A DNA stretch of 64,000 nucleotides from Dyella_A sp049445995 (lineage in GTDB: Bacteria > Pseudomonadota > Gammaproteobacteria > Xanthomonadales > Rhodanobacteraceae), in contig NZ_JBMSDZ010000009.1 in the NCBI RefSeq assembly GCF_049445995.1, forward strand, positions 82,600 to 146,599. Direction: 5' to 3'. A program made the translations under genes and the position numbers. Under the pieces are notes generated by a model, which was not told the DNA's origin, searched no databases, and saw only the letters and a program-made list of their open reading frames with translations. Of this stretch, positions 8,794 to 21,174 are shown piece by piece. How positions within the stretch are numbered: position 1 is the first letter of the stretch; each line of letters opens with the position of its first letter.

Positions 8794-10248
8794 ATGCCCA
8801 CAATGAATGACATCCTGATCCTGCTGCCGGAGTTCTACCTGGTGGCGGCCGCGTGCCTGCTGTTGCTGATGGACGCATTTCTCAAGCCGGAGCACCGCAA
8901 CTGGATCCACTGGCTCTCCATCGCCGTGCTGGCGGTCGCCATCTACATGGTGGCGGGCGCGGCGCCGGCCGTCCCGCTCAGCGCCTTCCACGGCATGTTC
9001 CTGCGCGACGGCGTGGCGACCATCCTCAAGGTGTTCGCCCTGCTCACCACGATCCTGGTGTTCGTGTACGCGCGGCCCTACCTGCGCGACCGCAAGCTGT
9101 TCATCGGCGAGTTCTACACGCTGATGATCTTCGCGGTGATCGGCGTGATGCTGCTGGTCTCGGCCGGCAGCCTGGTGACGGTCTACCTCGGGCTGGAACT
9201 GCTGTCGCTGTCGTCCTACGCGCTGGTGGCGCTCAATCGCGACGCACCGCTGCCGTCCGAGGCGGCGATGAAATACTTCGTGCTCGGTGCGCTCGCCTCC
9301 GGCATGCTGCTGTATGGCATGTCGATGGTGTACGGCGCCTCCGGCATGGGCGGCCAGGCCACCCTGGATCTGGCCCAGCTGCAGCACGTGATGGGTTACA
9401 CCACGGCGCCGACGCTGCTGCTGTTCGGCCTGGTGTTCATGGTGGTGGGCATCAGCTTCAAGCTGGGCGTGGCGCCGTTCCACATGTGGATTCCGGACGT
9501 CTACCAGGGCGCGCCGACGCCGATCACCACCTTCATCGCCTCGGCCTCGAAGCTGGCCGCCTTCGGCATGGCCTATCGCCTGCTGGCCGGCGGCATGGCG
9601 GACGTGGCGCACCAGTGGCAGCTGATGCTCGGCGTGCTGGCGGTGCTGTCGCTGGCGATCGGCAACCTGGTCGCGATCGTGCAGACCAACCTCAAGCGCA
9701 TGCTGGCCTATTCGACCATCTCGCACATGGGCTACCTGTTGTTGGGCCTGGCGGCGGCCGGTCCGGAGGGTTACTCGGCAGCGATGTTCTATGCGATCAG
9801 CTACGCGCTGATGAGCACGGCCTCGTTCGGCGTGATCCTGGCGCTGGCACGGGCGGGGTTCGAGTGCGAGGAGATCGACGACCTGCGCGGCCTCAACCAG
9901 CGCTCGCCGTGGCTGGCCTTCCTGATGCTGCTGGTGATGGTCTCGCTGGCCGGCGTGCCGCCGATGTTCGGCTTCTTCGCCAAGCTGCTGGTGCTGCAGG
10001 CGGCGATCCACGCCGGCATGATGTGGCTGGCGATCGTCGGCGCGGTGTTCGCCATCATCGGCCTGTACTACTACCTGCGCGTGGTGAAGGTGATGTACTT
10101 CGACAAGCCGGTCGAGGGTTCCGAGCTGCGCCTGCAGGCCGACGGCTCGGTGCGCGTGGTGCTGTCGCTGAATGCGCTGGGTCTGCTCGCGCTGGGTCTG
10201 TACTGGGGGCCGCTGATCGCCTGGTGCCGCAGCGCGTTCGCCGGCTGA
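8794..10248 (+). CDS. nuoN: NADH-quinone oxidoreductase subunit N
   Basis: The 484-residue third antiporter-like subunit and last gene of the nuo operon. Visible family segments are LGLELLSLSSYALVAL, FKLGVAPFHMWIPDVYQGAPTP and RMLAYSTISHMGYLLLGLA. A second in-frame ATG at 8803 (MNDILILLPEFYL) gives a start closer to many homologues, so the true start may be three codons later. No clear terminator is seen between its stop and the tRNA promoter 38 bases on. Confidence 0.96.
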   Translation: MPTMNDILILLPEFYLVAAACLLLLMDAFLKPEHRNWIHWLSIAVLAVAIYMVAGAAPAVPLSAFHGMFLRDGVATILKVFALLTTILVFVYARPYLRDRKLFIGEFYTLMIFAVIGVMLLVSAGSLVTVYLGLELLSLSSYALVALNRDAPLPSEAAMKYFVLGALASGMLLYGMSMVYGASGMGGQATLDLAQLQHVMGYTTAPTLLLFGLVFMVVGISFKLGVAPFHMWIPDVYQGAPTPITTFIASASKLAAFGMAYRLLAGGMADVAHQWQLMLGVLAVLSLAIGNLVAIVQTNLKRMLAYSTISHMGYLLLGLAAAGPEGYSAAMFYAISYALMSTASFGVILALARAGFECEEIDDLRGLNQRSPWLAFLMLLVMVSLAGVPPMFGFFAKLLVLQAAIHAGMMWLAIVGAVFAIIGLYYYLRVVKVMYFDKPVEGSELRLQADGSVRVVLSLNALGLLALGLYWGPLIAWCRSAFAG

Positions 10249-10285
10249 CGGGCCGATCCGGCGGCAAAAAAAATCGCGACAAGGC

Positions 10286-10314
10286 TTGCAAGAAACCGGC
10301 CATGTCGCTATAGT
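10286..10314 (+). promoter_or_regulatory. Sigma-70 promoter of the initiator tRNA
   Basis: TTGCAA at 10286-10291 and TATAGT at 10309-10314 are separated by exactly 17 bases and sit 13 bases before the mature tRNA. The GC-rich CTGCGG after the -10 box is a discriminator of the kind seen at stringently controlled stable RNA promoters. Confidence 0.8.
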
Positions 10315-10327
10315 CTGCGGACTCTGA

Positions 10328-10404
10328 TGCGGGGTGGAGCAGTCTGGCAGCTCGTCGGGCTCATAACCCGAAGGTCGCAGGTTCGAATCCTGCCCCCGCT
10401 ACCA
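10328..10404 (+). tRNA. Initiator tRNA-fMet (CAT anticodon)
   Basis: A complete 77-nt cloverleaf with encoded CCA and anticodon CAT. Initiator hallmarks are the three G:C pairs of the anticodon stem (GGG..CCC around CTCATAA) and no Watson-Crick pair at 1-72 (T and T here). The body closely matches E. coli tRNA-fMet. Lying directly upstream of rimP-nusA-infB, it corresponds to metY of E. coli, so this linkage is conserved. Confidence 0.97.
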
Positions 10405-10422
10405 GATCTTTCTTAGAACAAG

Positions 10423-10446
10423 AAAGCCTCCTCGTGAGGCTTTTTT
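10423..10446 (+). terminator. Intrinsic terminator after the initiator tRNA
   Basis: AAAGCCTC pairs with GAGGCTTT around a short CTCGT loop, followed by a run of T. It lies 19 bases after the tRNA CCA end and should stop most tRNA transcripts. Confidence 0.85.
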
Positions 10447-10548
10447 GTTGGGCGCAAGGAAGCGTCGCCGACCGGCCAGGGGCCCTATCGCCCCGGCCGC
10501 AGGCCCGGAAAGGCTGGATGAGCCGGCACATCGGCGTGGTAAGGGAAT

Positions 10549-10571
10549 GGGCCGTTTCGAGCCCTTTTTTT
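10549..10571 (+). terminator. Second terminator-like hairpin before rimP
   Basis: GGGC (10549-10552) and GCCC (10561-10564) flank an 8-base loop and are followed by seven T. The upstream AAGGG at 10541-10545 could extend or compete with the stem through CCCTT. The stem is short, so it may be a weak terminator or an attenuator for rimP, which starts 34 bases further on. Confidence 0.5.
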
Positions 10572-10604
10572 GTTTCTGGCGACTGGAAAACGATCGGTAC
10601 CGAC

Positions 10605-11132
10605 ATGGATACCCTGGCACTGGCACAACGCTTCAGCGAGGTTCTGGCTGACCTCCAGCTGGAATGCCTGGGCGTGGAGTTCTCCCCGTCGCAGGGGCAG
10701 AGTACGCTTCGCGTTTATCTCGACGTGCTCGACCGGTCGGAAGGGCGCGAGGTGGGCATCGACGATTGCGAGGCGGCCAGCCGCGAGCTGTCGGCATTGC
10801 TGGACGTGGAAGATCCGGTTCCGGGCCACTACGTGCTGGAGGTGTCCTCGCCGGGCATCGACCGTCCGCTGTTCACCGCCGGGCAGTTCGCCCGCGTGCT
10901 CGGGCAGGAAGTGAAGATCCTGCTCAAGGCGCCGATCGATGGCCGCCGCCGTCTGCGCGGCAAGCTGATGCAGGTGCAGGACGAGCAGATCGTGCTGGAA
11001 GCGGAAGGCAAGACATTCGAATTCGACCATGCGGACGTGGACGGTGCGCGCGTGGTGCCGGACTGGGTGGCGCTCGGTTACGTGCCGCAGCCCAGGAAGG
11101 GTGGCAAGAAACCGGCCCCGAAGGCCAACTGA
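10605..11132 (+). CDS. rimP: Ribosome maturation factor RimP
   Basis: A 175-residue cytoplasmic protein needed for 30S subunit maturation. The conserved segment DCEAASRELSALLDVEDPVPGHYVLEVSSPGIDRPL spans the junction of the N-terminal alpha/beta domain and the Sm-like C-terminal domain. I chose the ATG giving MDTLALAQRF because the in-frame upstream codons cover the terminator-like hairpins and match no RimP. The basic tail is a small extension. No strong Shine-Dalgarno is visible. It is the first gene of the rimP-nusA-infB cluster. Confidence 0.95.
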   Translation: MDTLALAQRFSEVLADLQLECLGVEFSPSQGQSTLRVYLDVLDRSEGREVGIDDCEAASRELSALLDVEDPVPGHYVLEVSSPGIDRPLFTAGQFARVLGQEVKILLKAPIDGRRRLRGKLMQVQDEQIVLEAEGKTFEFDHADVDGARVVPDWVALGYVPQPRKGGKKPAPKAN

Positions 11133-11187
11133 GACATATCCCTGACGAGCAGGCGCCGGTTGTCCGGCGACCTACGGAGTGGTTGCA

Positions 11188-12693
11188 ATGAGCAAAGAAC
11201 TGTTGCTGGTGGTCGACGCGGTTGCCAACGAGAAGGGCGTGCCGCGTGAGGTCATTTTCGAGGCCATGGAGGCCGCGCTGGCTTCGGCCGCCAAGAAGCG
11301 CTACCCCGACGAGGATCCGGACATCCGCGTGGAGATCGACCGCCACACCGGCGAGTACGAGACCTTCCGCCGCTGGGAAGTCATCGCCGACGACGGCGAG
11401 ATGGAATCGCCGTATTTCCAGGTGCGCCTGATGGACGCCGTGGACGAGCGCGAAGACGCGCAGGTCGGCGAATTCGTCGAGCAGCAGATCGAGAACGCCG
11501 AGTTCGGGCGCATTGCCGCGCAGGCCGCCAAGCAGGTGATCGTGCAGCGCGTGCGCGAAGCCGAGCGCCAGCAGGTGGTCGATGCGTTCCGTGACCGCGT
11601 GGGCGAGCTGGTGATCGGCATCGTCAAGCGCGTCGAGCGCGGCAACATCTACCTGGACCTGGGCAGCAATGCCGAGGCCTTCATCCCGCGTGACAAGACG
11701 ATTCCGCGCGAGTCGCATCGCGTGGGCGACCGCGTGCGCGGCTATCTCTACGAGGTGAAGTCCGAAGTTCGCGGGCCGCAGTTGTTCGTTTCGCGCGCCG
11801 CGCCGGAATTCATGATCGAACTGTTCAAGCTCGAAGTGCCGGAAGTCGGCCAGGGCCTGGTCGAAATCAAGGGTTGTGCCCGCGATCCGGGCGATCGCGC
11901 CAAGATCGCCGTGCTCGCCCACGACACCCGCACCGATCCGATCGGCGCGTGCATCGGCATGCGCGGCTCGCGCGTGCAGGCGGTGTCCAACGAGCTCAAC
12001 GGCGAGCGCGTGGACATCATCCTGTGGCACGAGAACCAGGCGCAGTTCGTCATCAACGCGATGGCGCCGGCCGAAGTGCAATCCATCATCATGGACGAGG
12101 AAAAACATTCGATGGACATCGCGGTGGCCGAGGACAAGCTGTCCCAGGCGATCGGCCGCGGTGGCCAGAACGTGCGACTGGCCAGCAAGCTCACCGGCTG
12201 GCAGCTCAACGTGATGACGCAGGACCAGGTCACCGCCAAGAGCGAGGCCGAGCAGAAGGCGGCGCTGGCGCTGTTCATGGACAAGCTTGAAGTGGACGAG
12301 GAGATCGCCAACATCCTCGTGCAGGAAGGCTTCTCCAGCGTCGAGGAAATCGCCTACGTGCCCAGCGCCGAGCTGCTGGCGGTGGAGGGTTTCGACGAGG
12401 ACATCGTCGAGGAGCTCCGTGCCCGCGCCCGCGACGCGCTGCTCACCGAGGCGCTGGCCGTGGAAGAGGGTATCGACGAGCACCAGCCCACCGAGGAGCT
12501 GCTGGCGATCGAGGGCATGGACGAGGCCACCGCGTATGCGCTGGCGGCCCGCGGGATCAGCACGGTGGACGATCTGGCCGACCTCGCGGTCGACGACCTG
12601 ATCGACATTGAGGGCATGGACGAAGAGCGCGCTGCCGCGCTGATCATGGCCGCACGTGCGCCGATGATCGAGCGGCTGGAGAAAGGCGGCTAA
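11188..12693 (+). CDS. nusA: Transcription termination/antitermination factor NusA
   Basis: A 501-residue RNA polymerase-binding factor. The order is the N-terminal polymerase-binding domain (to about 125), an S1 domain (about 135-200, GIVKRVERGNIYLDLG), two KH domains (about 230-345, CIGMRGSRVQAVSNELNGE and AIGRGGQNVRLASKLTGW), then two helix-hairpin-helix acidic repeats (LLAVEGFDEDIVEEL and LIDIEGMDEERAAAL), as in gammaproteobacterial NusA. The ATG is chosen over an upstream GTG because ACGGAG at 11174-11179 is 8 bases before it. Confidence 0.97.
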   Translation: MSKELLLVVDAVANEKGVPREVIFEAMEAALASAAKKRYPDEDPDIRVEIDRHTGEYETFRRWEVIADDGEMESPYFQVRLMDAVDEREDAQVGEFVEQQIENAEFGRIAAQAAKQVIVQRVREAERQQVVDAFRDRVGELVIGIVKRVERGNIYLDLGSNAEAFIPRDKTIPRESHRVGDRVRGYLYEVKSEVRGPQLFVSRAAPEFMIELFKLEVPEVGQGLVEIKGCARDPGDRAKIAVLAHDTRTDPIGACIGMRGSRVQAVSNELNGERVDIILWHENQAQFVINAMAPAEVQSIIMDEEKHSMDIAVAEDKLSQAIGRGGQNVRLASKLTGWQLNVMTQDQVTAKSEAEQKAALALFMDKLEVDEEIANILVQEGFSSVEEIAYVPSAELLAVEGFDEDIVEELRARARDALLTEALAVEEGIDEHQPTEELLAIEGMDEATAYALAARGISTVDDLADLAVDDLIDIEGMDEERAAALIMAARAPMIERLEKGG

Positions 12694-12821
12694 CCGCGAG
12701 CGGACGCGCCCTGGAAGGGCGCGCCGGGGGAGTCCTGCGGGGCTCTCCACCACGGATGGAGGTGGACGTGCAGGCGAGGCCGCACGGACGATAGGCGCGG
12801 GAACGGCGGAGAAAGAACACG

Positions 12822-15599
<2,778 letters not shown>

Positions 15600-15605
15600 G
15601 TGAGC

Positions 15606-15743
15606 CAGGGACGAGAGACGAGTAGCGAGGGCGCGAAAATCCCTGGTCCGGCAAGCCTCCGAAGTCCGGGCAGTTTTGTCCGGGCTTCGCATTTTTCCTG
15701 ACACTGCGATGTTGGCGCCCTCGCTACTCGTCTCTCGTCCCTG
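15606..15743. repeat. Perfect 29-bp inverted repeat between infB and rbfA
   Basis: The arms 15606-15634 and 15715-15743 are exact reverse complements over 29 bases; the right arm includes CGCTACTCGTCTCTCGTCCC. About 80 bases separate them and include a terminator-like hairpin. A short alternative pairing, CCAGGG (15605-15610) with CCCTGG (15641-15646), would compete with the long stem. A related GC-skewed element lies at 32293-32392. Confidence 0.88.
15661..15696 (+). terminator. Terminator-like hairpin between infB and rbfA
   Basis: Two 12-base arms, 15661-15672 and 15677-15688, pair with two G-U wobbles around GTTT, and are followed by GCATTTTT. It sits inside the long inverted repeat, so its formation could depend on the outer stem. 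Confidence 0.6.
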
Positions 15744-15764
15744 TGACGACGAAGGAGTCAAGCC

Positions 15765-16160
15765 ATGCCCTCACGCGATTTCAAACGTACCGACCGCGTT
15801 GGCGCCGAGCTGCGCCGCGAGCTCGGACTGCTGGTGCACGCCGCGGTGCGCGATCACGCGCTGCCTTCGGTGAGCGTGTCCGACGTGGAGATCACCCGCG
15901 ACATGGACTGGGCGACGGTATGGATCACCGCGCTGCAGGCGGAGCAGGCGCCCGAGGCGCTGAAGGCGCTGAAGGAACACACCGGCGAATTCCGTCGCGC
16001 GCTCGCCCGCGGCATGCGGCTGCGCCGGGTGCCGGAACTGCGCTTCAAGTACGACGATTCGGTGGACAAGGGTGAGCGCATCGAGACCCTGCTGCGCCAG
16101 GACGCGCCACCGACCGCCGCGGTCGATGCCATCGACCCGGACGAACCTGCCGACGACTGA
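15765..16160 (+). CDS. rbfA: Ribosome-binding factor A
   Basis: A 131-residue cold-shock-related 30S maturation factor of the KH-like RbfA family. The start region with FKRTDRVGAELRRELGLLV and the C-terminal segment GMRLRRVPELRFKYDDSVDKGERIETLL are typical. GAAGGAG lies 9 bases before the ATG. Its stop shares one base with the truB start, so the pair is coupled. It is separated from infB by the inverted repeat and hairpin. Confidence 0.96.
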   Translation: MPSRDFKRTDRVGAELRRELGLLVHAAVRDHALPSVSVSDVEITRDMDWATVWITALQAEQAPEALKALKEHTGEFRRALARGMRLRRVPELRFKYDDSVDKGERIETLLRQDAPPTAAVDAIDPDEPADD

Positions 16161-17083
16161 TGGGACGCGCGGTGTTCCGGGACCTGCACGGGCTGGTCCT
16201 GCTCGACAAGCCGCTGGGCCTGAGCTCCAACCAGGCACTGCAGGCGGTGCGCCGGCTGATCCGCGCCGCCAAGGGCGGGCACACCGGCGCGCTCGACCCG
16301 CTGGCGACCGGCCTGCTGCCGCTGTGCTTCGGCGAAGCCACCAAGCTGGCCGGCCATCTGCTGGAATCACGCAAGGCGTACGCCGCCGAATGTCGGTTGG
16401 GCGTCACCACGACCACCGCCGATCGGGAAGGCGAGGTGCTGCAGCAGCGCCCGGTGCCGTCGCTGGACGAGGCGCGGATCGAGGCGGCGCTGGCGCCGCT
16501 GCGCGGGCGCATCCGTCAGGTGCCGCCGGCGTATTCGGCGATCAAGCAGGGCGGCGAGCCGCTGTATCTGAAGGCCCGCCGTGGCGAGGCGGTCGAGGTG
16601 CCGGCGCGCGAAGTGGACGTCCACCGGCTCGAACTCACCGGCCGCTGCGACGACCGGCTGCAACTGGAAATCGAGTGCGGCTCGGGCACCTACATCCGCA
16701 GCCTGGCCGTGGATCTGGGCGAGGCGCTGGGCTGTGGCGCGCATCTCGTGTCGCTGCGCCGCCTGTGGGTGGAGCCATTCCGGCAGCCGGCCATGGTCAC
16801 GCTGGCACAGATCGAGGCGGCCGCCGTGCAGGGCGACGAGGTGCTGCTGGCGCTCCTGCGGCCGGTGGCTGAGGGGCTGGCACACCGGCCTGCCGTGCAT
16901 CTGGACGCGATGCAGAGTCGGGCCGTGGCGCAGGGCCGGCGGGTGGTCCTGGAACCCGCCGGCTTGCCTGCCGGGCCGTGCGCCGCGTACGCCGCCGATG
17001 GCAGCCTGCTGGCCCTGGCCGAGCTGGATGAGCAGGGCCAGCTGCGGGTGCTGCGGGGTTTCAACCTGCCGCCGCCCGGGTGA
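16160..17083 (+). CDS. truB: tRNA pseudouridine(55) synthase TruB
   Basis: A 307-residue enzyme that makes pseudouridine 55 in the T-loop of tRNAs. The catalytic Asp46 lies in GGHTGALDPLATGLLP, and the RNA-binding and active-site motifs RQVPPAYSAIKQGGEPLY and GSGTYIRSLAVDLGEALG are present. The last 70 or so residues form the PUA-like C-terminal domain. It overlaps the rbfA stop by one base and is followed by the rpsO promoter. Confidence 0.96.
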   Translation: MGRAVFRDLHGLVLLDKPLGLSSNQALQAVRRLIRAAKGGHTGALDPLATGLLPLCFGEATKLAGHLLESRKAYAAECRLGVTTTTADREGEVLQQRPVPSLDEARIEAALAPLRGRIRQVPPAYSAIKQGGEPLYLKARRGEAVEVPAREVDVHRLELTGRCDDRLQLEIECGSGTYIRSLAVDLGEALGCGAHLVSLRRLWVEPFRQPAMVTLAQIEAAAVQGDEVLLALLRPVAEGLAHRPAVHLDAMQSRAVAQGRRVVLEPAGLPAGPCAAYAADGSLLALAELDEQGQLRVLRGFNLPPPG

Positions 17084-17137
17084 GCGCAGAAACAAACACG
17101 GTGCAAGGCACCCGGACGGCGCCCCCGGATGACGGTC

Positions 17138-17167
17138 TTGTTGTGGTGCAGCCCACATCGCTACAAT
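17138..17167 (+). promoter_or_regulatory. Putative promoter of rpsO
   Basis: TTGTTG at 17138-17143 and TACAAT at 17162-17167 with 18 bases between them. It lies in the 190-base truB-rpsO gap, upstream of the leader stem-loop, consistent with a separate rpsO-pnp transcript as in E. coli. Confidence 0.6.
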
Positions 17168-17201
17168 GAGTAGCTTGATTTACCCGATTCATTCAACCAG
17201 T

Positions 17202-17247
17202 CGAAGCTTGCGCAACGTCATCGCGCGGTGACGTTGCGCAAGCTTCG
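17202..17247 (+). promoter_or_regulatory. Long stem-loop in the rpsO 5' leader
   Basis: Arms 17202-17220 and 17229-17247 are perfectly complementary over 19 bases with an 8-base loop TCGCGCGG. The stem ends 12 bases before the AAGGAAGAG ribosome-binding region of rpsO. Leader structures that bind S15 to repress its own synthesis are known in several phyla, so an autoregulatory role is plausible. CATTCGCTTTTA follows, so weak termination is an alternative. Confidence 0.7.
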
Positions 17248-17273
17248 CATTCGCTTTTAAGGAAGAGATACCC

Positions 17274-17543
17274 ATGTCCCTCACCGCAGAACAGACCGGC
17301 AAGATCATTGCTGATTTCGGCCGCGTGCCGAACGACACCGGTTCGCCGGAAGTGCAGGTTGCCCTGCTTTCCGCCCGCATCGACCACCTCACCGGCCACT
17401 TCAAGACCCACAAGCAGGATCACCACTCGCGCCGTGGCCTGCTGCAGCTGGTCAACCGCCGCAAGAGCCTGCTCGCCTACCTGAAGGATCGCGACCTGGC
17501 CCGCTATCAGAGCCTGATCGAGCGCCTCGGCCTGCGCCGCTAA
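17274..17543 (+). CDS. rpsO: 30S ribosomal protein S15
   Basis: An 89-residue primary 16S rRNA-binding protein, the normal length. Family signatures include DTGSPEVQVALLSARIDHLTGHFKTHKQDHHSRRGLLQLVNRRKSLLAYLK. GGAAGAG lies before the ATG. It has its own promoter and a structured leader and precedes pnp by 21 bases, the usual rpsO-pnp arrangement. Confidence 0.98.
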   Translation: MSLTAEQTGKIIADFGRVPNDTGSPEVQVALLSARIDHLTGHFKTHKQDHHSRRGLLQLVNRRKSLLAYLKDRDLARYQSLIERLGLRR

Positions 17544-17564
17544 TCCGACAAGGACACATATCAC

Positions 17565-19670
<2,106 letters not shown>

Positions 19671-19695
19671 GTCGAGACTCGCGTCGAATGCATCG

Positions 19696-19730
19696 AAGGC
19701 CCGGCGGCGACGCCGGGCCTTCTTCGTTTT
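19696..19730 (+). terminator. Terminator after pnp
   Basis: An 11-bp perfect GC-rich stem, AAGGCCCGGCG with CGCCGGGCCTT around GCGA, followed by CTTCGTTTT. It ends the rpsO-pnp transcript. Confidence 0.88.
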
Positions 19731-19782
19731 ACGCCACATCCATTTGCTACGATGCTCGCGATATCCGCATCCGGAGACAGTC

Positions 19783-21171
19783 ATGGCCGATCAGGCGAGC
19801 GACTTCATCAGGCAATCCCAGGCCATGGCCCAGCAATCGTGGGAGCAGTGGATGCGCTACCTGCAGCAGACCTCGACCCAGCCGCCGGCATCGCCGTTCG
19901 GTGGCATGGGCACCGGGTTTTCGCCGGGCGACCCGACGTTCGGCATGGGGGCCGCCACGGGCGCGCCGTTGAACGGTGTGCTCGAGCGCAGCCTCACCGG
20001 CATCAAGGGCTACCTCGACTGGATGCAGCGCGCCGCCAGCAGCCAGGCCGATCCGCTGGGCACCGACTGGCAGGCGCAGATGCAGCAGTTGTTCGGCCAC
20101 GCCGGCCAACCGTTTGCGCAGGCATTCGGCGGCATCGACAGCACCGCCGCGCAGGGTTTCGTACAGCAGTGGCAGGCCTGGCTGGCGGCGGTCGGGCAGG
20201 GCGGTTCGGCTGGTGCCGACTGGCACCGGCCCATGCACATGCCTGCCTTCGGCCTGCAGCGCGAGCAGCAGGAAAGGCAGCAGGCGCTGATGGCCGCGAT
20301 GCTCGACAGCGCCGAACAGCAGCGGCGCTACCAGGCGCTGATCCTGCGTGCGAACGCGCAGGGGCTGGAGCGCCTGCAGGACAGGCTGGCCGAGCACTCC
20401 GAGCCCGGCCGGCAGATCGAATCGCTGAAGGCGCTGTACGACCTGTGGGTCGACTCGGTCGAGGAGGCCTATGCCGAGATCGCGCTCAGCGACGAATTCC
20501 GCGAGGTCTACGGCGCCATGGTCAACGCGCAGATGCTTGAGCGCCAACTCATGCAGCAACAGCTGGAAGAACTGTGCCGCCAGCTCGGCCTGCCCACGCG
20601 CAGCGAGGTCGACAGCCTGGGCAAGCGCCTGCAGGAAGTGCGGCGCGAGCAGCGTGCGGCCAGCCGCGGCGACGCGGACGAAGAATTCGCTGTGCTGCGC
20701 ACCGAACTGGCGGCCCTGAAGAAACAGCTGGACGGTGCCGGCCTCTCCAACCGGCCGACGGCGCCTGATACGGCGCCCCATCCGGCCAGCGTTGCGAAAT
20801 CGCCGGCGCCAAGAATTGCCGCGAAGAAGGCCGTGGCGAAGAAGGCGGCGTCTTCCGCCGGCGCGCCCGCCATGCGCAAGCACTCATCGGCGAAGGCCAG
20901 GCCGTCGGCCCGGTCGGCGGCAAAAAAGACGGTCCCGGACCACGCCGTCGTGAAAAAGGCCGTCTCGAAGAAAAAGCCGGCGACGCGGCCGGCCGCGGTC
21001 AAGAAGGCCGCCCCGGCGGTGGTGCCGGCTCCGGCACCGGCGGCCAGTGGCAGTCGCAAGCGAGCGGCGGCGCGCTCGCGCCGGATGGCGGTGACGAAGG
21101 CTCCGGGGGGCAAGCGGCGTTCGATCGTCGGCCCGGGCACCCCTGCGCCGCGCCGCGCGGGGCGCAAGTAA
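19783..21171 (+). CDS. phaE: Class III poly(R)-hydroxyalkanoate synthase subunit PhaE
   Basis: A 462-residue partner of PhaC in class III synthases, which polymerise hydroxyacyl-CoA on granules. Residues to about 320 show the PhaE pattern (long helices, SLKALYDLWVDSVEEAYAEIALSDEFREVYG, then a coiled coil). Residues 324-462 form a low-complexity Ala/Lys/Pro tail with AAKKAVAKKAAS and VKKAVSKKKP blocks, resembling the DNA-binding tail of the phasin PhaF and histone H1-like proteins. Most PhaE proteins lack such a tail and are shorter. The ATG after CCGGAGAC is chosen over an upstream one. An extended -10 box TGCTACGAT at 19746-19754 may be its promoter. Confidence 0.9.
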   Translation: MADQASDFIRQSQAMAQQSWEQWMRYLQQTSTQPPASPFGGMGTGFSPGDPTFGMGAATGAPLNGVLERSLTGIKGYLDWMQRAASSQADPLGTDWQAQMQQLFGHAGQPFAQAFGGIDSTAAQGFVQQWQAWLAAVGQGGSAGADWHRPMHMPAFGLQREQQERQQALMAAMLDSAEQQRRYQALILRANAQGLERLQDRLAEHSEPGRQIESLKALYDLWVDSVEEAYAEIALSDEFREVYGAMVNAQMLERQLMQQQLEELCRQLGLPTRSEVDSLGKRLQEVRREQRAASRGDADEEFAVLRTELAALKKQLDGAGLSNRPTAPDTAPHPASVAKSPAPRIAAKKAVAKKAASSAGAPAMRKHSSAKARPSARSAAKKTVPDHAVVKKAVSKKKPATRPAAVKKAAPAVVPAPAPAASGSRKRAAARSRRMAVTKAPGGKRRSIVGPGTPAPRRAGRK

Positions 21172-21174
21172 GGG

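Noticed and set aside
5110..10011. A 1633-codon open frame on the minus strand across nuoL-nuoN
   Set aside because: It is antisense to three well-conserved nuo genes, and its composition (His/Gln/Arg/Asp-rich, no domains) is what GC-rich antisense frames give.
10434..10604. N-terminal extension of RimP by 57 codons
   Set aside because: It would cover terminator-like hairpins and has no counterpart in RimP proteins.
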